Source of the DNA: Amycolatopsis orientalis DSM 40040 = KCTC 9412 | GTDB lineage: Bacteria; Actinomycetota; Actinomycetes; Mycobacteriales; Pseudonocardiaceae | Direction of reading: 5' to 3' | Length of the DNA stretch: 64,000 bases | NCBI RefSeq assembly: GCF_000478275.1 | Contig: NZ_ASJB01000017.1 | Location: forward strand, 1-64,000 | Part shown: positions 36,513 through 45,591 of the stretch, one piece after another | Numbering within the stretch: the stretch's first letter is position 1 | Layout of the letters: each line of letters opens with the position of its first letter | The notes under the pieces: generated by a model | The model's database searches: none | Told to the model about the DNA's origin: nothing | The model's input: only the letters and a program-made list of their open reading frames with translations | Made by a program: the position numbers and the translations under genes

Positions 36513-39338
36513 TCAGATTCGGACATCGTGCCGGGAGGACGCGTCGAGTTTGCGGAGCACGTTGGCGACGTGGTCCTCGACGGTACGTCGTGAGATGAAC
36601 AGGGCTTGAGCGATCTCCCGGTTGGTGTGGCCGTTCGCCAGCAGGCGTGCGACATCGTGTTCGCGTGGCGACAGCTGTGTTCCGTAGCTGCGGCGGCCAC
36701 GGACGGAGGGGATGACGGTGCCGGTGCTGCGGATGTGGTGGCGGCAGCGGGCGGCGTCGACGGTGGCGCCCAGCGCGTCGAACGTGACGGCCAGCTCGCG
36801 GAACACGGCGGGATCGGCGCCGGAGACGCGAGCGGCCCGGTCGGCGCACTGCGTGGCGCGGTAGCGCTGCCCGAGTTCGTCGTAGCGCAGCCGCGCGTCG
36901 CGGTAATGCTGCTCGGCTTCGTCGTGATTTCCCGCCGAGGCGGCCAGCTGGGCCCTGCACACCGTGAGCGCCGTCCGCGCCGAGGGCGCGTCGATGCCGT
37001 CCAGTCCTTCCTCGGCCTCCGCGACCAGCTGTCGCGCGGCGTCGGGCTCGTCGTCGGCGAGGTGACACGCGACAGCCTGGGGGACGATCTCGGCTGTCCA
37101 GGCCCAGGAACCCTTCGCGCGCAGGAGGTCGAGTCCGCGCTCCGCGTGGCCGCGAGCCGCGGCGTCGTCCCGGCTGAGCAGCATGGCGGCCATCCCGCCC
37201 GCCACGGCCACCGCCACCGGGATCACCGCGGTCGGATGGGTGTCGAGGGCGGCGTGGAACCCGTGTTCGGCGGTCAGCCAGTCGCCGCGCGCGGCGGCCA
37301 GCCAGCCGATGACCAGGTTCAGTTCGTTCGCGATATGTGGCAGATGGGGATAGACACCGATCAGCGCCTGTGCCCGCTCGGCCAGCCCGGACCACTCGCC
37401 TGCCAGCCAATCCAGCCGGGCTTCGGTGGCTTCGGCCGTCGCCACCACGTAATCGGCGCCCGCCCGTGAGGCCAGCGCCAGCCCGGTGTGCAGGAACGTT
37501 CGCCCCTGCCGGTCACGGCCGATCCACGAGCACGCGTCGGCCAGATTGGTGTGAGCCCTGGCGAGATGCCTGAGTTCAGCGGGGTCGGCGACGTCGTCGG
37601 GCGCGGGCAGCAGGGCGATCCGGTCCCAGCTGACCGGGTCACCGACGATGAGCCGCCCGCCGAGCACGGTGGCCAGCACCGCCGTGCGCGCGGCGCGCCG
37701 CGGTAAATGAGTGAGCAGGTCCTCCACCCGCGGAAGCCACGTTCGGTGGTCGGCCACGGTGGAGATGTCAAGATAGGGCACGGAAAGCAGGGCCATCCCG
37801 GACGCGACGCGCTCGGGATGGTCGCCGAGAAGCTCAATCGCGTCCGTGATTTCGGCGCATCCGCGGTCCAATCGGGACTCGCGCACCAGCAGGATGCCCA
37901 AGCACAGCCGCACTTCGCCGCGCACGGCGGCGACCAACCTGGGGTCTGACCGCAGTGCCTCGATGCGCATGATCACACCGGCGTCGGGCAGCCCGGCCAG
38001 CGCGTACCCGCAGAGTTTCGTGGCCAGCCGGTTCAAGTCCTCGGCGGGCACCTCGCGGTCGGAGACCACTTGGGAGAGCACGTCCACCGCGACGGACATG
38101 TCGTTCGCCTCGGCCGCCGCGTCCGCGGCGCTTTCGCTGTAACGCAACCACTCTTCCCGCATGCCCGCCTCGGCGCAGTGCCGGGCGAGCCGCCCGACCG
38201 GCCATCCGGCGACGTCGGCCAGCACGCGTACCGCGGCGCGGTGCAGCTCCTGCCGACGCGGTCCCGGCAAAGCCGCGTACACCGCCCGCCGCGCCATGTC
38301 GTGCCGCAGGCCGTACCGGTTCGGCGGACCTTCCGTCAGTACACCGGAACGCACCAAACCCACCACCGGGTGTACACCGGAAGACCCCGCGACCGCGGTG
38401 AGGACCTCCGCCGGTGCCGCGTCGCCCAGCACGGCCGCCGCCTCGGCGACCGCGCGCTCCGGTCCGATCAGCCGGTGCAGTCGTTCGAGGATCGACTCCT
38501 TCACCAGGACGGGCACATCGACGGTGGCCAGGACCCGGCGAGCCACCGCCCCCTCGATCCGGGTGTCCACGAGCCGATCGCGCAGCGCACGGGCCGTTTC
38601 CGTGACCACGAAAGGGAGTCCGCCGGTCTCGTGCAGCACCGCGGTCGCGAACGACTCCGAAACACCGCCGCCTGTCACGACTTCGATCAGCGTCCGCACC
38701 TCCGGGGCCTCCAAGGGGCGGAGTCCCAGACGCGCGGTGGCGACCTCGGACGGCGGGTGCACGACCGGCCCCAACGGGGCATCACCGGGAAGTTCCTCAC
38801 CCCGATAGGTCAGGACCAGCGACAGTCCGGGCGGCGGGGCCGCGAGCAGGAATCTCAGCACCTGACGGGTGTCTTCATCCGCCCAGTGCACGTCTTCGAC
38901 CACGAGCACGGCCTGCCCCAGCGCGCGCACCAGCGCGCAGACCGCGCGGAACATCCGATGGCGCTCGGCCTCCGGGCGGTCCAGCGGCGGCGGGGCCGGT
39001 GGCAGGAGATCGGCGAGTTCCGGCAGGTGTCCGCGCAGCGCGCCGGTCACCGGATCGGGATGGCGCACCCTGTCCCCGGCTCGCCCGAGACAGTCGAGCA
39101 ACGGACCATAGGGGAAAGGTTCGTCCAGCGGCTGACAGGTGCCGACGGCCAGCCACAGGTTCCGGCCGCGCACCACCGTCGCGAGCGCACCGATCAAAGT
39201 GGTCTTCCCTGCCCCGGCCTCACCTTCCAGGAACGCCACCGCGGGCGGACACGTGACGAGGTCGGACAAGGTGTCCAGTTCGGCGCTCCGGCCGACCATC
39301 GGGACGGATCGCCCGCGCGTCGACGGAGACACGCCCAT
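36513..39338 (-). CDS. LuxR-type regulator of the LAL family (large ATP-binding)
   Basis: 941 residues. N-terminal AAA/STAND ATPase with P-loop LEGEAGAGKTTL (about 37-48) and Walker B LVVEDVHWADEDT. A middle helical, TPR-like region covers about 350-860. The C-terminal LuxR HTH (about 880-941) shows LSPREHDVARLLANGHTNREIAQALFISRRTVEDHV. The ATG at 39338 follows GGAGG. LAL proteins activate pathways for sugar use, secondary metabolites or secreted enzymes. It is divergent from the secreted protease genes, which are the nearest candidate targets. Confidence 0.9.
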   Translation of the reverse strand: MGVSPSTRGRSVPMVGRSAELDTLSDLVTCPPAVAFLEGEAGAGKTTLIGALATVVRGRNLWLAVGTCQPLDEPFPYGPLLDCLGRAGDRVRHPDPVTGALRGHLPELADLLPPAPPPLDRPEAERHRMFRAVCALVRALGQAVLVVEDVHWADEDTRQVLRFLLAAPPPGLSLVLTYRGEELPGDAPLGPVVHPPSEVATARLGLRPLEAPEVRTLIEVVTGGGVSESFATAVLHETGGLPFVVTETARALRDRLVDTRIEGAVARRVLATVDVPVLVKESILERLHRLIGPERAVAEAAAVLGDAAPAEVLTAVAGSSGVHPVVGLVRSGVLTEGPPNRYGLRHDMARRAVYAALPGPRRQELHRAAVRVLADVAGWPVGRLARHCAEAGMREEWLRYSESAADAAAEANDMSVAVDVLSQVVSDREVPAEDLNRLATKLCGYALAGLPDAGVIMRIEALRSDPRLVAAVRGEVRLCLGILLVRESRLDRGCAEITDAIELLGDHPERVASGMALLSVPYLDISTVADHRTWLPRVEDLLTHLPRRAARTAVLATVLGGRLIVGDPVSWDRIALLPAPDDVADPAELRHLARAHTNLADACSWIGRDRQGRTFLHTGLALASRAGADYVVATAEATEARLDWLAGEWSGLAERAQALIGVYPHLPHIANELNLVIGWLAAARGDWLTAEHGFHAALDTHPTAVIPVAVAVAGGMAAMLLSRDDAAARGHAERGLDLLRAKGSWAWTAEIVPQAVACHLADDEPDAARQLVAEAEEGLDGIDAPSARTALTVCRAQLAASAGNHDEAEQHYRDARLRYDELGQRYRATQCADRAARVSGADPAVFRELAVTFDALGATVDAARCRHHIRSTGTVIPSVRGRRSYGTQLSPREHDVARLLANGHTNREIAQALFISRRTVEDHVANVLRKLDASSRHDVRI

Positions 39339-39521
39339 CGCCACCTCCGCACTGGTCACGCCGGTTCCGGGAGGCCGCAACGATACGTCGGACCGTCTCC
39401 ATCGCGTAACCCTGATCACGGTAATGCCGTACCCCTCCGGGGTCTCACCACGATTGTTTCCCCTCCGCCCGCGCCGAATGGTGAAGCGGTGCGCCAGGCG
39501 CACCCGGGAGATGGAGGAGAG

Positions 39522-41057
39522 ATGCAAAAGGCCCGAATGACGTTAGGTCTGTTCGGCATCGCGGCCGCACTGGTGGCGGTGAGTCCCGCCGCGTCGGCCG
39601 CGACGCCCGAAAGCGACATCGTGCAAGCCCGGCAGCCCCTCGCCGGTCGCTACATCGTGGTCCTCCGGGACGGCGCGCAGGCGGCCGCGCAGGGTGGGGC
39701 AGCGTCGTTGACCCAGCGCTACGGCGGTGCGGTGGTCGACACCTATGCGTTGACCCTGAACGGTTTCTCGGTCCGTGACCTGAGCGAGCGGCAGGCAAGG
39801 CGCCTGGCCGCCGACCCGGCGGTGAAGGCGGTGCACCAGGACGGTGTCGCCCGTGCCGCCGGAGAGCAGCCGAACCCGCCCTCGTGGGGGCTGGACCAGA
39901 TCGACCAGCGCACGAAGACCTTGGACAAGAAGTACGTGTATCCCAACGCCGGCGAGGGTGTCACCGCCTATGTCGTCGACTCCGGCGTGGGCATCCGGCA
40001 CACCGAATTCGAGGGCCGGGCCACGCACGGCCGCGATTTCATCGACAATGACGACGACGCGACCGACTGCTTCTGGCACGGCTCCCACGTGGCGGGCACC
40101 ATCGCGGGCAAAACCGTCGGCGTCGCCAAGAAGGCCAAGGTGGTCGCCGTCCGCTCGCTGGGTTGCGGCGGTTCCGGACCGGACTCGGCCACCGTCAGCG
40201 GCCTGGAATGGGTCGCGGCCAACGGGAGCAAACCGGCCGTGGTCAACCTGAGCCTGGTCATGGACACCGTCGGCGTCGGCGATGCTCAAGTGAAAGCATT
40301 GGTGGACAAGGGTTTCGTGGTCGCCGTCGCGGCGGGCAACAACGGCCAGGACGCCTGCACGGCCAGCCCCGGCCGGACCCCCGAAGCACTGACCGTCGGC
40401 TGGATCAACCAGGGCGGCGGCCGGAGCGGGAACTACGGGAAGTGCGTCGACCTGTTCGCCCCGGGCGGCAACATCTATTCCTCCGACCACACCGGCGGTT
40501 ACCGTACCGGCAGCGGTACCTCGATGGCCTCGCCACACGGTGCGGGGGCGGCGGCGCTGTACCTCGCCGCGAATCCCGGCGCGACCCCGCAGCAAGTACG
40601 CGACGCGCTCGTCCGCAACGCCTCGCCGGGTCTGGTGACCGATCCCGGCGCGGGCTCGCCGGACGCGGTGCTCTACACCGGGTTCATCGGCGGAGGTACG
40701 CCGCCCAAGTGCGGTGTCGTGTCCAACGACGAGGACGTGTCCATCCCCGACGCCGGGGCCACCGTGGGCAACGCCGTGACCCAGAGCAGCTGTGACGGCA
40801 AGGCTTCGGCGGCTTTGGCCGTCCGGGTGGACATCGACCACACCTACTCCGCGGACCTGGCGATCGACCTGGCCGGACCGAGCGGGGCCACATGGCCCCT
40901 CAAACGAGCGGGCGGGATCGGCGACAGCGGCGGTGTGCACCAGACCTTCACCGTGGACGCCTCCGGCGAGAACGCCAACGGCACCTGGAAGCTCCAGGTC
41001 CGCGACATCCACCGATTCGACACCGGCACCCTGACCGGCTGGTCGATCACGTTCTGA
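39522..41057 (+). CDS. Secreted S8 subtilisin-like serine protease with C-terminal P domain
   Basis: 511 residues. Signal peptide about 1-26 (ASA). An I9 propeptide (about 40-115, GRYIVVLRDGAQAA to AVKAVHQDGVAR) folds and inhibits the enzyme until cleaved. In the S8 catalytic domain the Asp is in YVVDSGVG, the His in HGSHVAGT and the Ser in GTSMASPHGAG. A proprotein convertase P domain covers about 395-511. Extracellular protein digestion. RBS GGAGGAG directly before the ATG. It lies 31 bp before the S1 protease in the same direction, probably one operon. Confidence 0.93.
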   Translation: MQKARMTLGLFGIAAALVAVSPAASAATPESDIVQARQPLAGRYIVVLRDGAQAAAQGGAASLTQRYGGAVVDTYALTLNGFSVRDLSERQARRLAADPAVKAVHQDGVARAAGEQPNPPSWGLDQIDQRTKTLDKKYVYPNAGEGVTAYVVDSGVGIRHTEFEGRATHGRDFIDNDDDATDCFWHGSHVAGTIAGKTVGVAKKAKVVAVRSLGCGGSGPDSATVSGLEWVAANGSKPAVVNLSLVMDTVGVGDAQVKALVDKGFVVAVAAGNNGQDACTASPGRTPEALTVGWINQGGGRSGNYGKCVDLFAPGGNIYSSDHTGGYRTGSGTSMASPHGAGAAALYLAANPGATPQQVRDALVRNASPGLVTDPGAGSPDAVLYTGFIGGGTPPKCGVVSNDEDVSIPDAGATVGNAVTQSSCDGKASAALAVRVDIDHTYSADLAIDLAGPSGATWPLKRAGGIGDSGGVHQTFTVDASGENANGTWKLQVRDIHRFDTGTLTGWSITF

Positions 41058-41088
41058 CCCGGAACCTCCCTGCGAACCGAGGAGCACG

Positions 41089-42546
41089 ATGAGAACAGCA
41101 CGTCTGGTCACCGCCTTCGCCATGGCACTGGCCGTGATCACCCTGCCCGCGATCGACACGGCGAAGGCCGGCCCCACCGCCATCGCCGCGACCCCCACCG
41201 ACCAGCTGCGGCCCCCGGACATGGGTACCCGGGTGGTCAACGGGCAACGGACGACCGTGCGGGAAAACCCTTATGTCATCGCGGGTCTGCGTGCAGGTGG
41301 CGGCGGCCCACAGGGCCAGTCCTGCACCGCTTCCGTCGTCGGCAAACGCAAGATCGTCACCGCGGCGCACTGCATGATCGACGTCGGTGGCGCGAAAAGC
41401 TACCTCTACGGCGACGACGACCTGAACACTCCGGGCGACGAAACCTTCCGCACACCCGTCGCCTCCTACAAGGTGCATCCCCGCTACACCGGCCCGAACT
41501 CCTGGCAGACCGGCTACGACGTCGCGGTGATCACCACCGAGGCCGACCTGCCCGTCCCGGAAAGTCAGTGGGCCAAGGTGGCCGGATCGGGTGATGCCGC
41601 GCTGACCGCACCGGGGAAGTCGGGCACCGCCGTCGGCTACGGGCGCACCTCGGCCAGCGGCGGATCCGGCGTCCTCTACAAGACCACGATGCCGGTCAAC
41701 GACGCGAACACCTGCCAGGTGTTCAACGTGCGGGTGAACCCCGACCTCATGGTGTGCGTCGGCTACGACGACGGACGCACCGCGACCTGCTCCGGCGACA
41801 GCGGCGGGCCCTTCATCGTGGACGGCGTGATCGTCGGCGTCGTCTCGTGGGGCTCGGGCGGATGCGACCGCTACAGCATCATGGCCCGGCTCACCAACGA
41901 GATGGGCGACTGGGCCCGCGGCGAGATCGGCGGAACTCAGCCCGGTGACGGGAAATTCGGCGTCTCCCTCAGCCCGGCGGCAGGCAAAGTCGAGCCCGGC
42001 AAGTACATCTCGACCTCCGTCGTCACCAAGGCGGGCGACACGGGACCCGAAAAGCTCGACCTGTCCGTCACCGGCCTGCCCGCCGGCGCGACGGCCACGT
42101 TCCAGCCCGGCTCGTCCGTCACTTCCGGCGACGTCGCCAAACTCACCGTGGAAACCGCGGCGAGCACTCCGAAAGGCACGCACCGGATCACCGTCACGGC
42201 GAAAGGCGCGTCCGGCACCAAGTCGGCCGACTACACCCTGACCGTCGGCGACGGCGGCACCACGGACGGGCCCAAGCCGGCCGTGTCACCCGGCGCTGGA
42301 ACGGTGAAATCCGGCTCGTTCGTCGACGCGACCGTCACCGTCACCGGAGGAATGGGCAACAGCACACTGACCGCGACCGGTCTGACGATGAACCCGATGT
42401 TCCAGCCGTCCACTGTGGCCCCGGGTGGTACTTCGCGCATGTCCATCGCCGCGCCGTTCCAGCCCGGCACCTACAAGATCACCATCACCGCCACCGACAG
42501 CACCGGCAGAACCGGGACCACCGAATACAGCCTCACCGTCCAATGA
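41089..42546 (+). CDS. Secreted S1 family serine protease with two C-terminal Ig-like repeats
   Basis: 485 residues. Signal peptide about 1-27, short propeptide, then the chymotrypsin fold from RVVNGQRTTV: His in VTAAHC, Asp in GYDVAVI, Ser in CSGDSGGP. At the position that is Asp189 in trypsin the sequence has Ala (ATCSGDSGG), so cleavage after Lys/Arg is unlikely despite overall trypsin similarity. Two Ig-like repeats follow (about 285-390 and 395-485). RBS GAGGAG. Second gene of the protease pair; a strong hairpin follows at 42556. Confidence 0.92.
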   Translation: MRTARLVTAFAMALAVITLPAIDTAKAGPTAIAATPTDQLRPPDMGTRVVNGQRTTVRENPYVIAGLRAGGGGPQGQSCTASVVGKRKIVTAAHCMIDVGGAKSYLYGDDDLNTPGDETFRTPVASYKVHPRYTGPNSWQTGYDVAVITTEADLPVPESQWAKVAGSGDAALTAPGKSGTAVGYGRTSASGGSGVLYKTTMPVNDANTCQVFNVRVNPDLMVCVGYDDGRTATCSGDSGGPFIVDGVIVGVVSWGSGGCDRYSIMARLTNEMGDWARGEIGGTQPGDGKFGVSLSPAAGKVEPGKYISTSVVTKAGDTGPEKLDLSVTGLPAGATATFQPGSSVTSGDVAKLTVETAASTPKGTHRITVTAKGASGTKSADYTLTVGDGGTTDGPKPAVSPGAGTVKSGSFVDATVTVTGGMGNSTLTATGLTMNPMFQPSTVAPGGTSRMSIAAPFQPGTYKITITATDSTGRTGTTEYSLTVQ

Positions 42547-42555
42547 GCTGACCTC

Positions 42556-42592
42556 GTGGAGCCTGTGACCGCCCGGCGGTCACGGGCTCCAC
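42556..42592. terminator. Strong hairpin after the protease operon
   Basis: 18-bp stem (GTGGAGCCTGTGACCGCC and its complement, one G-T pair) with a very short loop, 10 bp after the S1 protease stop. No T run is seen, as is usual for high-GC actinobacterial terminators. Confidence 0.75.
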
Positions 42593-42978
42593 TGCTCCGG
42601 CCGGACATCGTGGAGCTGGTGACGGGTGAGCGTTTTCGACGACCGGGCCGCAGCCTTGGAGGTCTTGTCGATCGTGCCGGACTTCGACGCGGCTACCCGG
42701 CCTCGACCCCCTTCGGGACCGTACTTCCAGGCATCAATCGAACACCGAGCAGGTTGGTAACTATCCCTTGCGGACAGTCATGGGACGCGCCCTGCCTCAA
42801 GGGGGACCTTCACGGCGGCGAGCCGATCACGCCACGTTTGACTTACCTCTCAATAGTGCTGGGCGGCCCGTCCGTGGTACGGGACCCGACGCCGCATCCG
42901 GCCGACTCAGTGCTGGTAGCCACACCGGCGAAGAGGTGGGCCACCAGTGTCGTCTCTTCCCTTCCCGCGGAAGTGGCT
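42593..42978. other. Intergenic stretch, no gene supported
   Basis: 386 bp between convergent genes. Open frames run through it but lack ribosome sites, known motifs or consistent codon use. Base composition is somewhat lower in GC than the neighbours, which fits decayed DNA. Confidence 0.4.
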
Positions 42979-43623
42979 TCAGGGTTTTCGGGTTGTACTG
43001 GAGAGTTCCGGCCACTGCGCGCCTGGGGTGCGTGGCGTCGGATTGAAGTCGCATCGATTGTTGTCGGTGTCCCAGCTGAGATAGTTGCGGGACATCGACA
43101 GGCCCCATGAAGGCGGCGGAGTGCGCGCCGGCTGCCCTTCCTGGAGACATGTCGATCGGCCCGGTTCCGCCCAGGCGACCGCGTCGACCCGGCGACCGGT
43201 GGGGCCGATCAAGGCTGTAGCTCCTGCCCCGGCGGGCATCAAGCTGACGAAGCCGACAATCGGCATGACATTGGTCTGGTCGGAGATGGTGCCCGAGAAA
43301 TTCTGCCCTGTCACGACGAAGTATTGACCAGTCGAATTAGCGGGTTGCAGCACCGTCGCCGCCGGAATGGTAACGTTTTGGATAACCGTGCAAGTCGGCG
43401 TGTAGAAGCGCAGCGCGAATCCTGTGAGATCCACGGGAACAGTGCTGATGTTGCGCAGTTCGAGAAACTCGTCGAGTTCTCCATTCGGCCCCAAGGGGGA
43501 CACCTCGTTGATCACCACCGTGGTGGACACCTGGGGATCGAGCTCCAGGGAATCCGATGGTGGCGCGGTGACGGCAGAAAAGACGATTACGCCGAGTACT
43601 CCACTGACGAGACGTCGCAGCAT
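42979..43623 (-). CDS. Secreted lamin-tail domain (LTD) protein
   Basis: 214 residues. Signal peptide about 1-22. The LTD domain (about 35-150) shows VVINEVSPLGPNGELDEFLELRN, STVPVDLTGFALRFYTP and TGQYFVVTG. A C-terminal stretch with DAVAWAE and NRCDFNPTPRTPGAQ is typical of bacterial LTD proteins. These are extracellular, sometimes fused to nucleases; here the domain is alone. The ATG at 43623 follows GAGGGGA. Function unknown beyond likely binding or surface role. Confidence 0.85.
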   Translation of the reverse strand: MLRRLVSGVLGVIVFSAVTAPPSDSLELDPQVSTTVVINEVSPLGPNGELDEFLELRNISTVPVDLTGFALRFYTPTCTVIQNVTIPAATVLQPANSTGQYFVVTGQNFSGTISDQTNVMPIVGFVSLMPAGAGATALIGPTGRRVDAVAWAEPGRSTCLQEGQPARTPPPSWGLSMSRNYLSWDTDNNRCDFNPTPRTPGAQWPELSSTTRKP

Positions 43624-44004
43624 GGTGTCGTTCCCCTCTGCTCGTGAATCGGTTGTGTTCCCATACTGAGCTGGGGGAAAGTGGCTCACAAGGGGCCAGT
43701 TCCTCGCTGTGGAGCAGAGCGCAACCAGCTGTTGCCGGTCATGTCTGGCGTTGTCTGCAGACGTGAGCCGACGGCGGCCTTCACGCCGCTTCCGTGAGGC
43801 GACTTCGCGTCGTCGGTCCTCTCGATCCGCCACCGTTCTGCCGTGAGTCCGCGGTCTTGTCCGCACCAGCTGGGAAAGGCACTCGGGGAGTCGGAGCCGG
43901 TGATCGGCAGGCCCTTGACCGCCCGGTCACCGCCGATCGTCGGCAGTTCGGCGCATTCCGCGACATGCCCGCGATGGCGTCACTTCGATCGGGATATCCC
44001 GGCC
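43624..44004. other. Intergenic stretch upstream of the LTD gene
   Basis: 381 bp. It should contain the LTD promoter on the minus strand. I see no gene, repeat or RNA that I can support. Confidence 0.4.
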
Positions 44005-44262
44005 TTACCGGAGAGGTTCCGGCGTGATGTCCTCGTCGGGCAGATCGGCGGGTTCGGGTTCGAGAATGTGCCCGGCGCGGTGCCGCGTCGAGAGATCGTC
44101 GACCTCACAGGTCAAGCCGAGGAGTTCGCACCACCGCATCAGCACCGGCTCGGATTCCTCGTCGGATTCGCAGAGCTCGCGGTGCGACAGCCTCCCGTTC
44201 CGGTGGATACGGACCCCGATCGTGCGGCTGTCTTCGAGGTCCTCGCGCCACATCTCGGTCAT
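44005..44262 (-). CDS. Hypothetical protein, 85 residues
   Basis: Acidic, protein-like composition (MTEMWREDLEDSRTIGVRI, HRNGRLSHRELCESDEESEP, LLGLTCEVDDLS). No domain recognised and no clear ribosome site before the ATG. It lies beside transposase debris, so it may be a leftover or a real small gene. Confidence 0.45.
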   Translation of the reverse strand: MTEMWREDLEDSRTIGVRIHRNGRLSHRELCESDEESEPVLMRWCELLGLTCEVDDLSTRHRAGHILEPEPADLPDEDITPEPLR

Positions 44263-44277
44263 GACAGCCACGGTGCA

Positions 44278-44430
44278 ACGCCGTCGACCGGCAAGGTCCG
44301 GCTCAACCGCGGCGGGAACCGCACCATCAACTGTGCCCTGCACATGATCGCCATCACCCGGATCCGCGGCATCGGACCAGGCAAGGACTATGTCGACAAG
44401 CTCCTCGCCCGCGCAAAGGCCGCCGCCGGC
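44278..44430 (+). pseudogene. IS110 family transposase remnant
   Basis: The frame reads STGKVRLNRGGNRTINCALH then MIAITRIRGIGPGKDYVDKL, which matches the C-terminal part of IS110-type transposases (SGK..RLNRGGNRQLN.ALH.IA.TR). The rest of the gene is missing. Debris beside the tRNA-Lys insertion site. Confidence 0.7.
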
Positions 44431-44531
44431 CACCCTCCGAACCCGATGTCGACGACGCCCACCTGGCCAAAGCACTGCGCGGTGCGCAGGACATACCCGA
44501 AGCGGTCTACGGGCGGCGCAAGATGACGACG

Positions 44532-44670
44532 CAGACCGGATGGGCCTACGTGGCGTTCGTGGTCGATGTCCGTCCCCGCGCGATCGTCGGCTGGACCGCG
44601 GCGAGCACGAAGACGACCACGCTGGTTTCCAAGGCACTGAAGCATGGCGCTGTGGCGACGCGATCGCCAC
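44532..44670 (+). pseudogene. IS3 family transposase (OrfB) remnant
   Basis: The frame reads GWAYVAFVVDVRPRAIVGWT then AASTKTTTLVSKALKHG, matching the integrase-core segment of IS3 OrfB (YVAFV.DVFSR.IVGWR.S.TKTT.LV). The upstream and downstream parts are absent or out of frame. Confidence 0.7.
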
Positions 44671-44797
44671 GGGCGGAGCCCTGCCGATTCGGCCACGAGG
44701 CCCCCAGAAACCCAGCCTGTCGTCTCGGGCTCGTCTCGGGCTCGGATAGGACCACAATGGACATAAGAAAGTGGAAGCAATGTATCCGCACAGCACA

Positions 44798-44833
44798 AAG
44801 TCCCACGTCCTCATAATCGAGGACGTGGGACTT
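44798..44833 (-). terminator. Original tRNA-Lys terminator stranded at the left end of the island
   Basis: 15-bp perfect stem (AAGTCCCACGTCCTC and complement, loop ATAATC) followed on the minus strand by TTTGTGC. It lies 1 bp beyond the tRNA-Lys 3' fragment at 44835, exactly where the terminator of a minus-strand tRNA would be. The intact tRNA now sits 16.6 kb away. Confidence 0.85.
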
Positions 44834-44834
44834 G

Positions 44835-44880
44835 ACTGTGCGCCATCAGGGACTCGAACCCCGAACCCGCTGGTTAAGAG
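44835..44880 (-). repeat. Left attachment site: 3' part of tRNA-Lys
   Basis: 46 bp identical to 61420-61465 and in the same orientation. It carries the 3' half of tRNA-Lys (T arm, variable loop and 3' anticodon stem) plus a few bases beyond. Identity stops within the anticodon region, typical of tRNA-targeted integration. Confidence 0.92.
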
Positions 44881-45090
44881 ACGCGTTTTGGGGTGTCGGG
44901 TGGTGCCGAGTGATATCGAACAAGACCTTTCGTCTGGTCGCTGGACATCACTTGTGTCGAACTATGCCGCCTTCTGTCGTGGTGTGCGCGACCTCTCGGG
45001 CACTTCTCGGGCACGTGCGTACCGGATTCTGTCGACTTGTTCGTGCAGGTCGATCTTGGTTCATGGTGTGGACGGCGGGGTCAAGCCCTA

Positions 45091-45206
45091 CGCAACGCCG
45101 CCCTCGCCCGCCGTCGCTGTGACGTCCTCTACGTCATGCTCCGCAACGGCACCCACTACCGCCACCCCGACCCACCCCGTTCCCACTGCGGCTTGACAAC
45201 CGCATA
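45091..45206 (+). pseudogene. IS110 family transposase C-terminal remnant
   Basis: The frame reads RNAALARRRCDVLYVMLRNG then THYRHPDPPRSHCG before a stop, matching the tail of IS110-type transposases (RRCDVLYAMLRDGT.Y). Nothing upstream belongs to it. It may be the other end of the same element whose internal piece lies at 44278, now split by the island junction; this is uncertain. Confidence 0.6.
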
Positions 45207-45289
45207 GGGGCCCCCGGCGCCGGTCGCCGTGGCCGGTCCGGACGACGACGAACTCGCGGCTTCCGACGGCGCCGGGTTCGCTGCCGTGA

Positions 45290-45560
45290 CTGCTCTGCTT
45301 GGTTTCCGTCGAACGGCAGGCACGGGTCGGAAGCGACAGCTGTCCTCCGGGCCAAGCAACGTTTCGTGCTGGTTCGGCTTCCGGAAGTGGCGCAGCCGGT
45401 GTATCGCGGGTTGTCGAGGAATGCCGTCACGGTCGAGGAGATTGGCGATAGTCCGGTCGCCGTTGCCGTCCAGGTATTCGGCGAAGACACGGCGCACGAC
45501 GTCTCGCCGCCGAAGCCGGGGCGGACCAGCACTTCGTCGTCCGAGCCTGCGGCGAGCAGT
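45290..45560 (-). pseudogene. Serine recombinase (resolvase family) remnant, frameshifted
   Basis: Minus-strand pieces in two frames: VVRRVFAEYLDGNGDRTIAN in one, FLDNPRYTG in the next, then HETLLGPEDSCRFRPV back in the first. Together they match the recombinase and zinc-ribbon-proximal part of large serine recombinases. The catalytic N-terminal domain is missing. Confidence 0.7.
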
Positions 45561-45591
45561 GTCCGGCCGTGGTCGCCGCGCCGGCTTGCCT

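Noticed and set aside
42556..43110. Plus-strand frame of 184 codons after the S1 protease
   Set aside because: It begins in the terminator hairpin and runs antisense into the lamin-tail gene; no RBS or domain.
44771..45196. Open frame of about 140 codons through the tRNA-Lys fragment
   Set aside because: It starts in IS debris, reads through the att site and ends in an IS110 remnant in another frame; no ribosome site and no coherent domain.
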